DNA of 64,000 bases from Timema cristinae (GCA_039000515.1 JBCFYV010000001.1:66613289-66677288), one strand, 5' to 3'. Positions 1 to 11,439 are shown, counted from the first letter of the stretch. A program made the numbers and translations. Notes: generated by a model not told the origin, from the letters alone.

Positions 1-93
1 GTATAGATTGCTTGTTCGTTATAAATAGACTGTATAGATTGCTTGTTCGTTACAAATAAACTGTATAGATTGCTTGTTCGTTATAATTTAACA
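1..93. repeat. 31-bp tandem repeat, about 3 copies
   Basis: The first 93 bases hold about three direct copies of a 31-bp unit containing GTATAGATTGCTTGTTCGTT. Copies differ by single bases (TATAAATAGA, TACAAATAAA, TATAATTTAA at the unit ends). The array runs off the left edge, so its true length is unknown. No coding potential is apparent. Confidence 0.85.
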
Positions 94-1083
94 AAAAGAA
101 AGAAGGCAATCAAGGTAGTTAAGTGTAATTTAGAAACAATAAAGAAGTTTTTAGAGTTATATGAACTGTATGCGTTGGACTACAAGATACAGTAGCACCT
201 ATATAGATATATGTGAAAGGAGACAATAAGTAGTAATAAGTAGGGGTAGACTTGTCCTAAGTTTTTGCTTGTTGTTTCAACTGATTATTTGCTGTTCCTC
301 TACACACTGTTCATCAACAACAATAAATATTGCTCTGCGAACACCTGGAATGTATGCAGACATTTTGCATACGCAACCAAATTAACATGGCCACATTCAA
401 CTTCAACTCCAATTATTCAGCAAGAAAATCTTTCACGATATTCAAAAATGTGTTTAAGCCTTTACTTACATGACAGTTGAACTGGCATGGCTATTGTCCT
501 GTTTAGCTTCCGCTAGTAGCCAACTGTCGTGCTAGTAATTTGTTAATGTCGTGCAAAGACTCACTTGCGGGACAGTTGAGTGTCTGTTACTGTTCTAAAC
601 AATGTACTGCCCCTGTTCTCTGTAAGCTGTGACTGGCGCACCAATTGAGATTCACACATGCAAGTAAAACAAGCACACACATTCAGCTAATACGATAGTT
701 AACTACCAGCACCAATTTACTCAAACACTTGAATATTTCTGCAAGTAGAACATGTGTGATGCAAACTCTTTCATTTGCACGCAAATAGAGGTTAACTTTG
801 TCATTTTGACACTCTTGTAATGACTAGCACCAGTAAAACATGACAGTGTAAACCCCAATTTAGTTAATTATGTGAGGTGGTCAAGCAAGTGCTAAAATAA
901 GACAGTTCCAATTAATTCAACTTTATTTTATTCTCACTAAAATACGCCAATATTAACTACTTTCAGAACAAATTACCCATAATTCTTTAATAGTACTACT
1001 AATACTCGCTATTGTGAGACATAAATACCACTGATTTGAACTGTTTGATTCTCACCACAATATAATGAGTAGTAACACTGAAC
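94..1083. other. AT-rich DNA with no recognised gene
   Basis: I see no splice-bounded exon, RNA gene or repeat that I recognise here. The 71-codon open frame at 265-480 shows no domain, composition or neighbour that would support it as a gene. Confidence 0.6.
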
Positions 1084-1358
1084 CAGTGATTCCAACATTT
1101 TTTTGAATGGCGTACCACCCCAACAATTCCCAAATTTGGAATACCTACCACCGATATGATGCTGGATATTTACAATTTTTGGTAAATTTTTAATGGTGCA
1201 CAGAGATATAATAGCACATACTGTATGTCTGAGCTTGAATCAGTGTTGCCACCCCTTCAATCACCTTTAAATCTGTTTTTCTGACTTATTTGGTTTGCTC
1301 GGCATCTTATGGCGTGCCACCGGTAATGATTGTACGTACCACAGTTTGGGAACCCCTG
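1084..1358. mobile_element. short non-autonomous hAT-like element (MITE)
   Basis: The left end reads CAGTGATTCCAACATTTTTT and the reverse complement of the right end reads CAGGGGTTCCCAAACTGTGG. This is the CAGNGGTTCCCAA type of terminus common in hAT MITEs. Both ends run into GGCGTACCACC/GGTGGCACGCC-like text. The 8 bases outside each end (CACTGAAC and GTGTACAG) do not match, so the target duplication is lost or the boundaries are slightly off. It has no coding capacity. Confidence 0.5.
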
Positions 1359-1578
1359 GTGTACAGCCGACCATTCAATTGTTTATTTTCTTAATAAACT
1401 ACACCAAGGGAAATTTTTCCTGTACAAATCATTATTGGTAATACTCATAAAAACATTAGTAGGCCTATGTAGCTTTTTTAATGAATACATTACAACAGTG
1501 AGTACACAGACAAAATTGTCAGTCTCATCTATTCTGGTTTTTCGGTAAAAGAGGAGTTGTGATTCGAGTCCTAACGAG

Positions 1579-1998
1579 GTGCACAAACGACAACAATATT
1601 GTAACGTTGGAAAGAGTAAGTAGCTGTGCATACCTGTCAGCTGGACTGTCGCGTCTAATGTCGTGCACAAACGACAACAATATTGTAACGTTGGAAAGAG
1701 TAAGTAGCTGTGCATACCTGTCAGCTGGACTGTCGCGTCTAATGTCGTGCACAAACGACAACAATATTGTAACGTTGGAAAGAGTAAGTAGCTGTGCATA
1801 CCTGTCAGCTGGACTGTCGCGTCTAATGTCGTGCACAAACGACAACAATATTGTAACGTTGGAAAGAGTAAGTAGCTGTGCATACCTGTCAGCTGGACTG
1901 TCGCGTCTAATGTCGTGCACAAACGACAACAATATTGTAACGTTGGAAAGAGTAAGTAGCTGTGCATACCTGTCAGCTGGACTGTCGCGTCTAATGTC
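1579..1998. repeat. 84-bp satellite, five near-perfect tandem copies
   Basis: Units start at 1579, 1663, 1747, 1831 and 1915 with GTGCACAAACGACAAC. They read as identical apart from the first junction, and end at 1998. Because 84 is divisible by three, several frames stay open on both strands across the array (for example 1559-2062 plus and 1383-2048 minus). These open frames follow from the period and are not evidence of genes. Near-identity between copies points to recent expansion, homogenisation or an assembly collapse/duplication. Confidence 0.95.
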
Positions 1999-2509
1999 GC
2001 TGATGAAAATGCTGGATGGACTAGCGTGCACAGTGAAGCCGTACCCATGTTTGTCTGCGTGAAGAGTCAGGCAGAGTGTTTCTGTGTGCCACACACCAGG
2101 TGGATCACTATAATCCCGACAATGTGGGCCTGGGAAAAACACACTTGATTAAACAGATTATAAACTGAGAGAAACATTCCCCAGAAGATTTATTCAGCAG
2201 GACACAGATAGCTTGTTGTGGACTGTAACTAGTAAATAGGATACCTAGTGGTGTATCTATAGATTCTATGAACAACTGTTTTAAGACAATTGACCCTGTT
2301 TATTTGGCGTGAAAATACAGAGCTGTGGGAATAAACGATTATCTTCAAGAATTTTTATTGTTTTGCAATTTTCATTTCGGAAACGGTTTGTTCAAGAATA
2401 GAAGCATGTTAATTAAGTTATACTTTTTATATATACACCTCCTCTATAATTTTAACAGTTGTCAAATATAAATTTTTACATTTTTCAATAAAAAAAAACT
2501 GCCGGCTGC
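1999..2509. other. No recognised feature
   Basis: AT-rich single-copy-looking DNA between the 84-bp satellite and an interspersed repeat. I see nothing in it that supports a gene. Confidence 0.5.
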
Positions 2510-3005
2510 ATAACAAAAATAAATGGTACAGAAGTCTGCACGGACTTTCTAGCTCTATTGTTTAAAATAAAGATATTTACTCAAAACTCGTAATATATGT
2601 GAAACAAAATAATATTCACCAAGAAACTCAATCATAAATTACACTATACTTGTGTAAAACATTTTATGAGTCCTGGTTTTAAGTTTTATAATTTTATTTT
2701 CAAAGAATTAATGTCCTCATTTGTATGTTTGGACCAATAAAAAAGCTCAATATTGGGTTCACAAGGGTCAACATTTCGTATTAAAATTTCGAATTCTTGT
2801 TAAAAATTTTGACATTTTATTAGGTATTACCTATCTTCATGTCATCGCATTGCTATTAAATTCCTCATTTATAAATTTTGACCAATAAAAAATGTAATTA
2901 TTGACTACCGAGTCTAAAATAGAAATAGATTATTGTTGTTCAAACACATCTCCTAAGAGGTTTAAGGAAAAATAACATAAATTTTTCGAGAAACTTACTT
3001 ATATT
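2510..3005 (+). repeat. AT-rich interspersed repeat, copy 1
   Basis: This segment aligns by eye over nearly its whole length with 25790-26282. Landmarks shared in order are ATATTTACNCAAAACTCGTA, GAGTCCTGGTTTTAA (GACTCC... in the other copy), GGGTCAACA, ATCGCATTGCTATTAAATTC, GACTANCGAGTCTAAAAT and CCTAAGAGG. Both copies are in the same orientation and have diverged by many substitutions. No coding potential or recognisable termini; family unknown. Confidence 0.75.
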
Positions 3006-3084
3006 TAATCACATTATGGCATTAGAGAAATATTGCATTATAACTTTAGTATATCTTTACAACTAAAGCTCATAAAATTGTATT

Positions 3085-3535
3085 AATATATTTGCAAATA
3101 TCTCAGAAACTGTTGGTTTTATGAAAAATATATTTCATATAAAAGTTTTTTTTTAGTAGTACTACAATTTTGCAATGATAAGTTATTTAGTATCTCAAAT
3201 AGTTGCGGAGATACGGAAAATCCAGCTTCTGTAAAGTACCCTAAAAGTCATTTTCATGGGCAAATGAAAATAGACAGTTTATTTATAATCTTAATCAACA
3301 CCTATATACGAATTTTAATCAAAATTGTTAGAGCCGATTTTGAGAAAATCGATTTTTTCTCTTTTCACCATTTATTAAACCACTCTTAATTTTATGTTTT
3401 AACAGACACACAGACAGACGGCATTGCAAAGACCACTTTTTAGGTTTCGGGGGGTCATGAGATGTCGACATACATCAACATTTCAGGTTAGATTTTTTTT
3501 ACTATTGCAATACTTTACCTTTTGTTTTTGAAAAG
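3085..3535 (+). repeat. second AT-rich interspersed repeat family, copy 1
   Basis: Shared landmarks with 3575-4110 are a GTTNTTTTATNAAAATAT start, AATCAAAATYGTTARAGCC, TTTTGAGAAAATYGA, ACAGACAGAC, GGGGTCATG and a T-rich end followed by CAATACTTT. A reverse-orientation relative lies near 15395-15855. It has no open frame; the origin of the family is unknown. Confidence 0.65.
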
Positions 3536-3536
3536 T

Positions 3537-3540
<4 letters not shown>

Positions 3541-3567
<27 letters not shown>
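3541..3567. repeat. (TA)n microsatellite
   Basis: An uninterrupted TA run separating the two adjacent copies of the AT-rich repeat family. Confidence 0.9.
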
Positions 3568-3574
3568 GCTTATA

Positions 3575-4110
3575 GTTTTAAAGTTATTGGTTTTATAAAA
3601 ATATGCTTCTAATAAAATACTTGTATTATAAATAAATCTACATATTTATAATGATAAGTAATTTCATATCTCAAATAGTTTTGGAGATAATATAAAAAAG
3701 ATAATTTACTCGTCAGACCGGAGTCCTTAAATTCATTTTGTCAAAATATTGAGAGTAGCCATTTTATGTGGAATATTTATAAATGTTTAAAAATGAAATT
3801 TAATCAAAATCGTTAAAGCCAATTTTGAGAAAATTGACTTTTTCTATTTTTGGCCTTCAGTAAATTACTCTTAATTTTAGGGTTAGATATCCAATTCCAA
3901 AAACTCCTCAGGGCAACCCTATGAAAACCCTAGATATCAAGTTTTAGCCTGATCGGTAAAATAGTTTAGGCTCTAGATGGAAGTACAGACAGACAAAAGG
4001 AAATTCCAAAACAACTTTTTTGGATTTGGGGTCATGGAACACAGAGATTCATCAAAATCTCAAGTTCGATTTTTTTTTACGATCACAATACTTTCTCTAC
4101 CTGTAAGAAA
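3575..4110 (+). repeat. second AT-rich interspersed repeat family, copy 2
   Basis: Direct neighbour of, and same orientation as, the copy at 3085-3535, with the same ordered landmarks. Compared with copy 1 it carries an extra internal segment around 3890-3970 that reads as text also present, inverted, near 15530-15570 (GGAGTTTTGGGAGTTAGATA there). Confidence 0.65.
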
Positions 4111-5004
4111 GCGATAAAGTAATTAATAAAATGTAGTACCTAATAAACATTGATACATTATCTTAGAAGAGGTGTTGAAAATATTCAGCCAACTATAAAA
4201 AATTCACTCATTCTCAAGAAAACTGACGTTTCCAAACGTATGATTTTTCCACACGAGCTGTCTGGTAGCTACCGCCATCTACGGTTTCTATGCTCCATCT
4301 GTTATTGTTGGCATGGTCGGTTGTGAAGCCACACAACGCCTTTCACCCTCCCGCCCACCATCCCACTAAATAGATTTTCGACTTGCATTCGACAGGGCTA
4401 AAGACCTTTAGATGTGTAATCAACTGTAAAACAAGTTCCCTATAAACAAAATTATTTTTTTAACTCCACCTCAAATCATTAAAAAGTGCAGGTAAGCTAG
4501 CAAATACTTTCTGTAAAATATATTTTGAGTTGATTTTTTTTAGCACCGAGTCCTACTACTGTGGAGTATGAGTCGTCGTGCGCTCTTGAACTATGGGCCC
4601 ACTGTGTGGCGCGCTCTTGCTCTCTGGCTTCCACGCGGGCGGGACCACAGTTCAACTCTCACTCACTTTACTAACTTAGCTTGGGTCAGTCGAACATGAT
4701 AGCGCTTGCTTGCACATCAAACAAAACAGTTAAATCAAACATTGTTCTTTATAGATCAACTGTAATTGTAACATTACACTATCCTGTAAACCTTAAATGT
4801 TTAAGAAAGGCTTTCAGCCATTACCAATTAATAAAAGCTCAATAATCTGGTATTGAACATTGTTCTTTATTTGTATCACTTGTGGTTATAATAAAAATTA
4901 TCACGCCTCCAGTAACTAGGTGGTAAAAAAGGTCTAATGAACAACAAACAAACAAGATGAAGGTTCCAAGAAGGTTTCATGCTAACAGAGCTAACAAGAG
5001 GCTT
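4111..5004. other. No recognised feature
   Basis: Moderately AT-rich DNA with one GC-richer patch at about 4555-4660. No open frame, tRNA-like core or tandem repeat that I can support. Confidence 0.5.
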
Positions 5005-5236
5005 TCCCTACCTGCTCAGGTTATACGCTTATGTACAAATTACGCTAATGGTTTTAGGGATTAGGAAGGTTATATTTAAAGGAAGTGTATATAAATTTGC
5101 CTAGTAGGAGAGTGTTAAACCATTTTGTAAAAACCTCCCTCAGCACATCCGACTGAGATTTTAACCTCAACCTATCCGTCACCGACAGTCTAGTCTACTG
5201 AGAGAGTAGCGCATTAGACTATGCGGCCACTGAAGC
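5005..5236 (-). mobile_element. worn tRNA-derived SINE (family A), minus strand
   Basis: Read on the minus strand this gives a decayed tRNA-like head (complement of TAGACTATGCGGCCACTGAA with a degraded B box), then the family body with the complement of GAGAGTGTTAAACCATTTT, then a tail ending at TATAACCTGAGCAGGTAGG. The order matches the better-preserved copies at 17932-18193 and 24748-25001. Many substitutions suggest an old insertion. Confidence 0.6.
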
Positions 5237-5368
5237 TGATTTTTTTAGATTTAATTTACCAACTTGTTCTTTTTAAGGAAGACTGGTGGTTTTATTTTAA
5301 ATACTGCTCTAAGTTTGTAGGCCTATTTATATTATTTTAATATATAACACTAAAAAGAAAAAAATTCT

Positions 5369-5567
5369 GTGGTTGCATGGTCTACACAAAAGACTAGACA
5401 ACCAATGGTGATGGAGTCGGGGTTCTAGTCTCGGTCAGGTGTATTAAGCCGGAGTTAGTTCTTCCATAAATAGTTTTCCACTGTCTTTTCTTGCAAATGC
5501 AAATACAATCACTTTAAATTATTCAATCTTGCTAATCCTTAATACATTAGCGTAGCTAGCCCAAAGA
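5369..5567 (+). mobile_element. worn tRNA-derived SINE (family A), plus strand
   Basis: A head with GGTTCTAGTCTCGGTCAGGT (degraded B box) is followed by the family body (TAGTTTTCCACTGTC, TTGCAAATGC) and ATTAGCGTAGCTAGCCCA. The 3' part beyond that is missing. It lies about 130 bp from an inverted copy at 5005-5236. Confidence 0.55.
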
Positions 5568-7147
5568 GATACAAAACAAAACCAAAAAGAAACATCTGTA
5601 TCTAAAATACCTTTATTATAAATATAGATAGCTTAGGTACCTTTTCCATAACCAACTTTTAACAACATCTGATGTCAGTTCGCTCACAGTTTTGTAAACG
5701 TTTGTGTTATTTTATCATTTCACTCAAAATATAGGCCTATCATAAAAATATTCAAAACCGGAGTTTATATAACTTAGGTCTACATTGGGTTTACAAACGC
5801 TTCTATTTTTTTTAAATTATAGTTTAAATCTATAAATAAACCTATTCTCACTCTAAACATACATCAAACTCTTTACACACAGGTAATGAATGAATGATGT
5901 GTTCTTTAATTTTTTTTATCATTTTCCTTTTTTTATTCTCCTATTTTAAGAACGTATGATAGTCGTATCGATTATAAAACAATACAACCGTAGTCATCAG
6001 ATGGAAGGCAAATTATTGCAGATGTTTTTCTTACATTCATTCATAGTAGCATTGTAAAGTGTGAACTGTGTTACTATTTAATTGATAGTAGTAGGGAAGG
6101 AATGGGGATATTGCACCTGTTGCAAATATCTTGTGAATTTTCGCAATTTTGCAAAAAAAAAGTTGGCATGATATTCAGAATACTGGTTGATATTTGCGGT
6201 ATGTTTTACAATTTTTTTTTCACAATATTGCCATGGTAGGGCTAGTTACGCTTTAAATTAGCAAAGTTATTTTGTTATTGGCGTAGTTATTCTCTAATTT
6301 GGCAAAGTTATATGGTTATTCTTGGGGGTCATGAAGTGTTCCCTGAGTCTCTAGATGGGTGTATAGATGCGGAGGGGGTCTATGGAGGGGTGTATAGATG
6401 TGTAGGGGAAATGTGGTCTTCCCCTCTTTAGAATCAAGCTTGTTTTATTTTTCCTCTCATGGACTGGAACGTTGAGATGATTATAGACTTTAACCTCTTG
6501 ATGCTTTCCACGAATGTCTTGTTTTTAATCACTCACATCAGTATATTATACATTTAACTCTATTGCCCTCCCCCACCTTTGATATTTTGTGTGTGTGTGT
6601 GTGGGGGGGGGGGGGCGTAAGTATCAGTGCTGACCTTAAACCTCTGCTTATCATTTATTAAATACATGTTACATGCATCTTGCAATAAAGTCCCTAGTTG
6701 AGTTATCACTTTAGATTAACTTGGGGCTTTAAATTGAACGCTCAATTTATATGTTTTTTAATTGACACGTGTTCCACTTCCTCAACACGTGTAAAGGGTC
6801 AATATGATTTGAAGATCATGGAAAACTACATTATTATTGAGTTGTTTGACTAGGGGAATGCCGTTAGACAGATATCTAGCTATATAAGAGGAAAAATGTT
6901 ATGTGATTATTTCATTATAGTATTTTTGACTGGGCTTTATTACACTTAGACAGCAACTTTCAACCATGAACTCACTCGCCACATTAAAGAATATATCCGT
7001 GTCTACTTTAAAAACTGTTAATATTACAGAGATTAATATTGGGGAAATATATTTGATCGATTCTTTTAACCTATCAATACTAAATACGAAAGGAAATTTT
7101 TAGTATACCTTAATGGTAATATTATTATTTTTTTCTTCCAAATAGAC
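5568..7147. other. No recognised gene
   Basis: AT-rich DNA with low-complexity spots: a GT run followed by a G tract at about 6589-6615, and repeats of GTGTATAGATG near 6358-6402. No coding region is supported. Confidence 0.5.
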
Positions 7148-9405
7148 AGTGGCGGCTCTTAACTAAAATTAGTGGGGTGCTGCTCCAGAAAATGTTTAGC
7201 CTTTGTTTTAAAATTGTGTAAAAAGGAAAAAAAACATGTATAAAAAGAAAATTTATTCAGGAACTTGATAAAATATTAACAACAACAAAACTTTTTTACT
7301 TACTTTAACTTAAATTGTTACAGTTCAAGCTTGATCTATTCATTTTAAAATTAAATCCATTCTTCATATTTTAATTTGCGCAAAAAGTTCAATAATTTTC
7401 TCCTTGATCTTTATGACAACTGAAGAAATTTTTCTCCATTGAAAGTACTGCAAGCGCATTTAGTCTTTCCGAATTCATAGTGCTTCTTAAAAAAAAAGTT
7501 TGTATTCTTTTCAATATTGAAAAGCATCGCTCTGCCTCTGATGTAGTCATGGGAATTGTCTAGAGGATTTTTATCATTTTAGTAATTTCACTAAAAACCT
7601 AATCTAGATTATTTTCCAAGATAAATTTCAGAAGCTCAATTAATTTGCAATATTCATGAATATCAGTCCTACAATAGAATACTTTTAGTTCAGTTTCAAG
7701 CTTTTCTTTGTCAATCATGGGATAAGCTTCAGTGGTCAGTACTATATCTTTTGTGGGATGTTCATTCTTAAATCTAGTGAAGCAATTCTTGCTGAACAAC
7801 TTAGCAGCTAATAAGTGTTAGTGGAGAACCAAAACTTGAAATTATCAGCATTCAGGTATTTTAAAATTCCTGTTGCTTCTGCAATGGTTTGATCTGCATT
7901 TGATGTTGACTGAATTTCAGTAAGACAGTTTTTTAAAGGTTGCAAATTTTCATGAACTTGTTTAGAGTCCGTATGTTAAAACTCCACCTTGTAGAGGATG
8001 GACGTGGAATGCTGACGTCCATATTGTTTCTTGAGAATGGACATACGTTGGGTGATCTTGAGAAGAATGTTGGAATAGCCAGAATATTAGAGAAAAAATT
8101 CTGGCGTTTCGTGTAATACTTGCTGCATTTCTCATTATTAAATTATGTTGATGTGCATTACAGTGAATGAAATGTGCATTACAATGAATGAATGTTCATT
8201 ATTATAACGGCTTTTATTTTTGATTGAACTCCTGCTTTTTTTGCCTTTCATGACATTTACACCATCAAATGTATGAGCTATCAGTTTTTGTCCATTTTCT
8301 TGAAGGGTTATGTCCAATTGTTCTCAAATGCGTTTTTATATGCCATCTGCAGTTTGATTTTATGGAATAAAGAATCCCCAAAAACGCTTAAATATTTCTC
8401 CATTCAATACGTACCGTAGAACAAGGACCATTTGAGTGTGTTCTGAAACATCTGTTGTGTCATCAGCCATGACAATTACAAAAGAAGCTTTTCTAATTTC
8501 CGTCCTTATCTCCTCATGGTATATTTATAGCAGGCAGTCAAGTATTTCATTCTGAATGGTCTTAGAAACACCTTTGAAGACTGCACTGGTTTCTAAGTGA
8601 TTCTTCGAATATGAATCTAATTTAGATGCAAAATTTACTAATCCTCTAAATACCCCTGGATTTACTGAATTGTCTTTTTCATCATGTCCACGTAAGGGAG
8701 TTTCAAAGTTTCCACAAAAGTAAATGCAGTCTATTATTTTGAACAAAATTTTACGATTCTTTTTTAACTTTTATATTATGCTCATTGATTGAAAGTCTGT
8801 ATGCCTCACTAAGTTTCTCCTTAATACTTATGATTCCTAAAAGTGACAGTGAAATAACACTATCAACATGCTTCTTTGACTGCTCATGCTTTTCAGTTTT
8901 CTCTTTCATTTTGTTTATATTTCTAAAACCATCTTTTGTCCACGGTAAATCACCTCCAAACAGCAAACACGGAAGCAAAACAGTGCATTATTTACTTCAC
9001 AGCCGCAAAGCCAACTTTTCCGTTGGTATTATTCAGAATTAAAGCTACGAATATTTTTCTTGATGCTTTTACCTGGCTGAGATATTAGAATATCAGGTCT
9101 TGAACGACCTCTTTTCTTAACTGTAACTTTCTCAAGGAGAGATAGCTGTGAAAACTTAAGCTGTTGAAGTTAACTTAAGTCACAGAACTTATTTCTTGGG
9201 GATGCAAGGCCATGGTTAAGGTTTTCTTTTAAATAAAATAACCGAAAAAAAATGAATCAAATAGAATAGCTGGAAGCAGAATAATTATCTAATTCTACAC
9301 TCTTCTACACTTTATCACATTCAAGAATATGGTACACGGTTTCTAAGCACAACACACACTGAGTAAAAAAAACTTCCTTCCGCCATCACACCAGAGCCGG
9401 CACTG
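7148..9405 (-). mobile_element. decayed hAT transposon (ZMYM1/DUF4371-like), minus strand
   Basis: The left end is CAGTGGCGGCTC. A matching inverted terminus, GAGCCGGCACTG (one mismatch), ends at 9405. The interior holds minus-strand transposase fragments in the correct order from 8978 down to about 7390. The 8-bp flanks (AAAATAGA and CGAGAGCA) do not form a convincing target duplication, so the right boundary is tentative. The left terminus resembles that of the elements at 12357 and 38249, so the three probably belong to related families. Confidence 0.6.
7385..8978 (-). pseudogene. hAT transposase remnant (TTF zinc finger, DUF4371, dimerisation region)
   Basis: On the minus strand, 8978-8751 encodes a TTF-type zinc-finger end (CLLFGG, then EKHEQSKKH). 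8746-8525 encodes the DUF4371-type stretch with LRGHDEK, NPGVFRGLVNF and SKTIQNEILDC. 7799-7599 gives the region before the hAT dimerisation domain. About 7560-7390 reads, with frameshifts, as the dimerisation domain (RLNALAVLSMEK). hAT transposases cut and paste DNA in the nucleus; this copy is broken by many stops and shifts and cannot be active. Family assignment rests on motif order. The catalytic core between about 8500 and 7800 is too degraded for me to place each acidic residue. Confidence 0.65.
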
Positions 9406-9849
9406 CGAGAGCAACAGTGCTCTCTCTACCTGGCAGTCCTGCCTTCATCCCCACCCCCTTCTATGTGCGCATGCGCACAACAGTCAAACACTACGTCACT
9501 GGCACTGTGAAGTGCACAGTTCAATACAAATATTATTTGTGCAGTTAAAAAAATCACAATCGAAGGTTATTTTAAAGAACAAAACCTCTAAGGGGCGGCA
9601 TTTCGAAGACTTGCATCATATTGAGAAAATCTACCGCACAGCCCTGTGAATATTATAAGTTCAAGAGAACCGGAATCGTTTCCACTATGGTTGTGAACTT
9701 GAAGATCGTTAACTGTTTATTGAAGCTCAAACCTATCAAAGGAGCACCTTTCAAAGAGTCAGAAAGCGATTTCATATCTTTCATGTTGCTATCACAAAAT
9801 CACTAAGCACTAAGCAAGCTCCTAAAGATGAACTTGCAGGGCTAACCTG

Positions 9850-10440
9850 ATGGAGATAATGTTGAAAAGGAGGAAGAAATTTCTCGCGAGAGATTGCATA
9901 ACAAACATGTATTGCTTTCTTATCTTTATAAGCCACTAGCCCATTACGATAGCTCTTACAGTGTACATTATGACGGTAAAACGTCCACGATTGTAGACAC
10001 GCATGTCCTGTTTGATGAGAGTGATGGGGCTGTGATTCTCAATAATATCATGACTACTTACACTCGAGAACTTTTAGAATTGATCTTCAGAAAAGCGCCA
10101 ATGGGTTACACCAAAATGGTTCTGAGTTTGTACAAGTCTATGCTCGAGGAAAAGAACGTGCATATATTCAGGAACAAACCTTACAGTCATTTCAAGTCAC
10201 GCACAGGATCCAAGTATTTACGCAACATTGAACCAATGGTCCAGGATTAGCTCGAGGGGAAAGGATTATTCAAGATGTAGATAGGAATAGGGATTGATTA
10301 TACTTATTGGGATGACCCAAATGAATTGGTCTATCGGTTACGACTTTTGCACGCTTCGAAAGAAGCAGTTCATTCATCGCATGACAACAAGATCGTTTTG
10401 ATCAAAGAAAAATGTCAAGGAGAAGATTGCAAGTGAACTT
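9850..10440 (+). pseudogene. remnant resembling an uncharacterised protein of Polinton/adintovirus-type elements
   Basis: A 118-codon frame (9894-10250) contains a TRELLELIFRKAP segment and ends near SKYLRNIEPM. After two stops the same reading continues with YWDDPNELVYRLRLLHAS (about 10299-10355). From memory this combination (an LxxLLFxK segment followed by a WDDPNELxxRLRLL block) recurs in uncharacterised insect and hydrozoan proteins that sit beside integrase-like genes; a DUF8207-type label is possible but not verified. The copy is broken by stops and shifts. Function unknown; similarity is by recognition only. Confidence 0.4.
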
Positions 10441-10550
10441 GATCGACACGCAAGTCGTCACTTTGCTATAAGACATGTTAGCGTATGAGGACTGAATGAG
10501 CTATGACAAACTGATCTGGTCGAGATGATACTTTAATCCTGATCAAACAA

Positions 10551-10765
10551 GAGATTCAAGTACTTCCTCACCGCCAGTGACGTCTATTTCAAACAACCTT
10601 GGGCTACACCTGTCAAAGCTAGGATGGGGGAAAATATTACTGCAGCTATGACGTACGTTCTTTGCAAGGTGACCGCAAACAGTTTACCCCTCGTACATAA
10701 TCTGTAGACGAGTAATTGCTCAGAGTTTCACAGTTTTAATTTCAAAGATCTCATGGTGAGAAGGC
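10551..10765 (+). pseudogene. retroviral-type (DDE) integrase fragment
   Basis: From about 10551 one frame reads KYFLTASDVYFKQPWATP followed by VKARMGENITAAM. This fits the KYxLTxxDVxxKxxWxxPVK block that carries the first catalytic aspartate of rve-type integrases. A second block (SFNFKDLM, near 10733-10756) follows after stops and would lie near the second acidic residue. Such integrases occur in Polinton/Maverick and adintovirus-like elements as well as LTR elements. It lies just downstream of the 9850-10440 remnant, so both probably come from one dead element. No polymerase, capsid or terminal repeat was found. Confidence 0.45.
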
Positions 10766-10879
10766 GGATCAATTGACCTACAGCCTCTCATTGGTTGTGG
10801 TTAATCACATGTTAAGAACTAGGTGGGGAGAAGGGAAGAGAATCAGGTTCAGCGAATGGGGAACAAGCATAAACCAATT

Positions 10880-11145
10880 TGGAGTAGTATATGCATTTTT
10901 CCTTCACTGAGGATGCCAAAGAAAATGATGAAAATGAAGTATATAGGAAAAAGACCACAAGGGAGGTCAAGAAGAGATGGGAGGAGCATATAACAGAAGG
11001 TGTGCAGGGGAGAGGAGAAGATTGGAAGCAACTAAAGGAGGAAAAATATTGGAAGGATAGAGGCAGATGGAGGCATTTTACTAAAGTGACCCGGCCACAG
11101 GATGGTAACAGTTGATGATGATGATGATGATAATAAATAAATCTG
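10880..11145 (+). pseudogene. 3' end of a LINE ORF (GRPRxRW-type C-terminus) with GAT-rich tail
   Basis: Two overlapping frames together give KRPQGRSR followed, after a frameshift, by KRWEEHITEG and then DWKQLKEEKYWKDRGRWR. A basic GRPRxRW block followed by a W-rich end is typical of the extreme C-terminus of several non-LTR retrotransposon reverse transcriptases. The frame stops at 11115 and runs into a (GAT)n stretch, a usual LINE 3' tail. The clade cannot be fixed from this fragment. It is not the Jockey family seen elsewhere in the window. Confidence 0.5.
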
Positions 11146-11196
11146 GTAACATTTCCTAGATGTCAGATAAGGCTACAAATCAGGGTTTACACTCAC

Positions 11197-11298
11197 CTGG
11201 TAATGTTCCACCGTGCAGACATGTGTTGTGTCTGTTGAGATGTTGAGAGCTCAGTGAACAATAGCCTGAAGGACTAGGGCTAGGAGGACCCAACATTC
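11197..11298 (-). CDS. Grip: GRIP homologue, exon E (linker after PDZ3)
   Basis: A 102-nt minus-strand exon bounded by a TTTTATAG acceptor (right side) and a perfect GTGAGT donor (complement at 11191-11196). It enters and leaves in phase 1, matching exon D. It encodes 33 residues beginning MLGPPSPSPSGY and ending HGGTLP. This Ser/Pro-rich text has no fold. In GRIP proteins PDZ3 is followed by a long Ser/Pro-rich linker before PDZ4, which fits. The exon is too short to stand out as an open frame; I found it by carrying the exon D phase into the next AG/GT-bounded open stretch. Downstream exons (PDZ4-7) were not found. Confidence 0.65.
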
Positions 11299-11439
11299 CT
11301 ATAAAACATCAACATCACTTCTCACTAGAATGTAAAGTATAAAATCATCAATGAAAGATACACACATGAGCAGATGTAAATATTACAATTTATTAGTACT
11401 GAACACAGTTTTGGTGTATGTGTGTGTGTGTAAATATAT

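Noticed and set aside
1579..1998. CRISPR-like array
   Set aside because: Units are contiguous and identical with no spacers, and the genome is eukaryotic.
1383..2142. Long open frames on both strands (up to 221 codons) over the 84-bp array
   Set aside because: They exist only because the repeat period is divisible by three. Frames on opposite strands conflict and no start, splice or domain evidence supports them.
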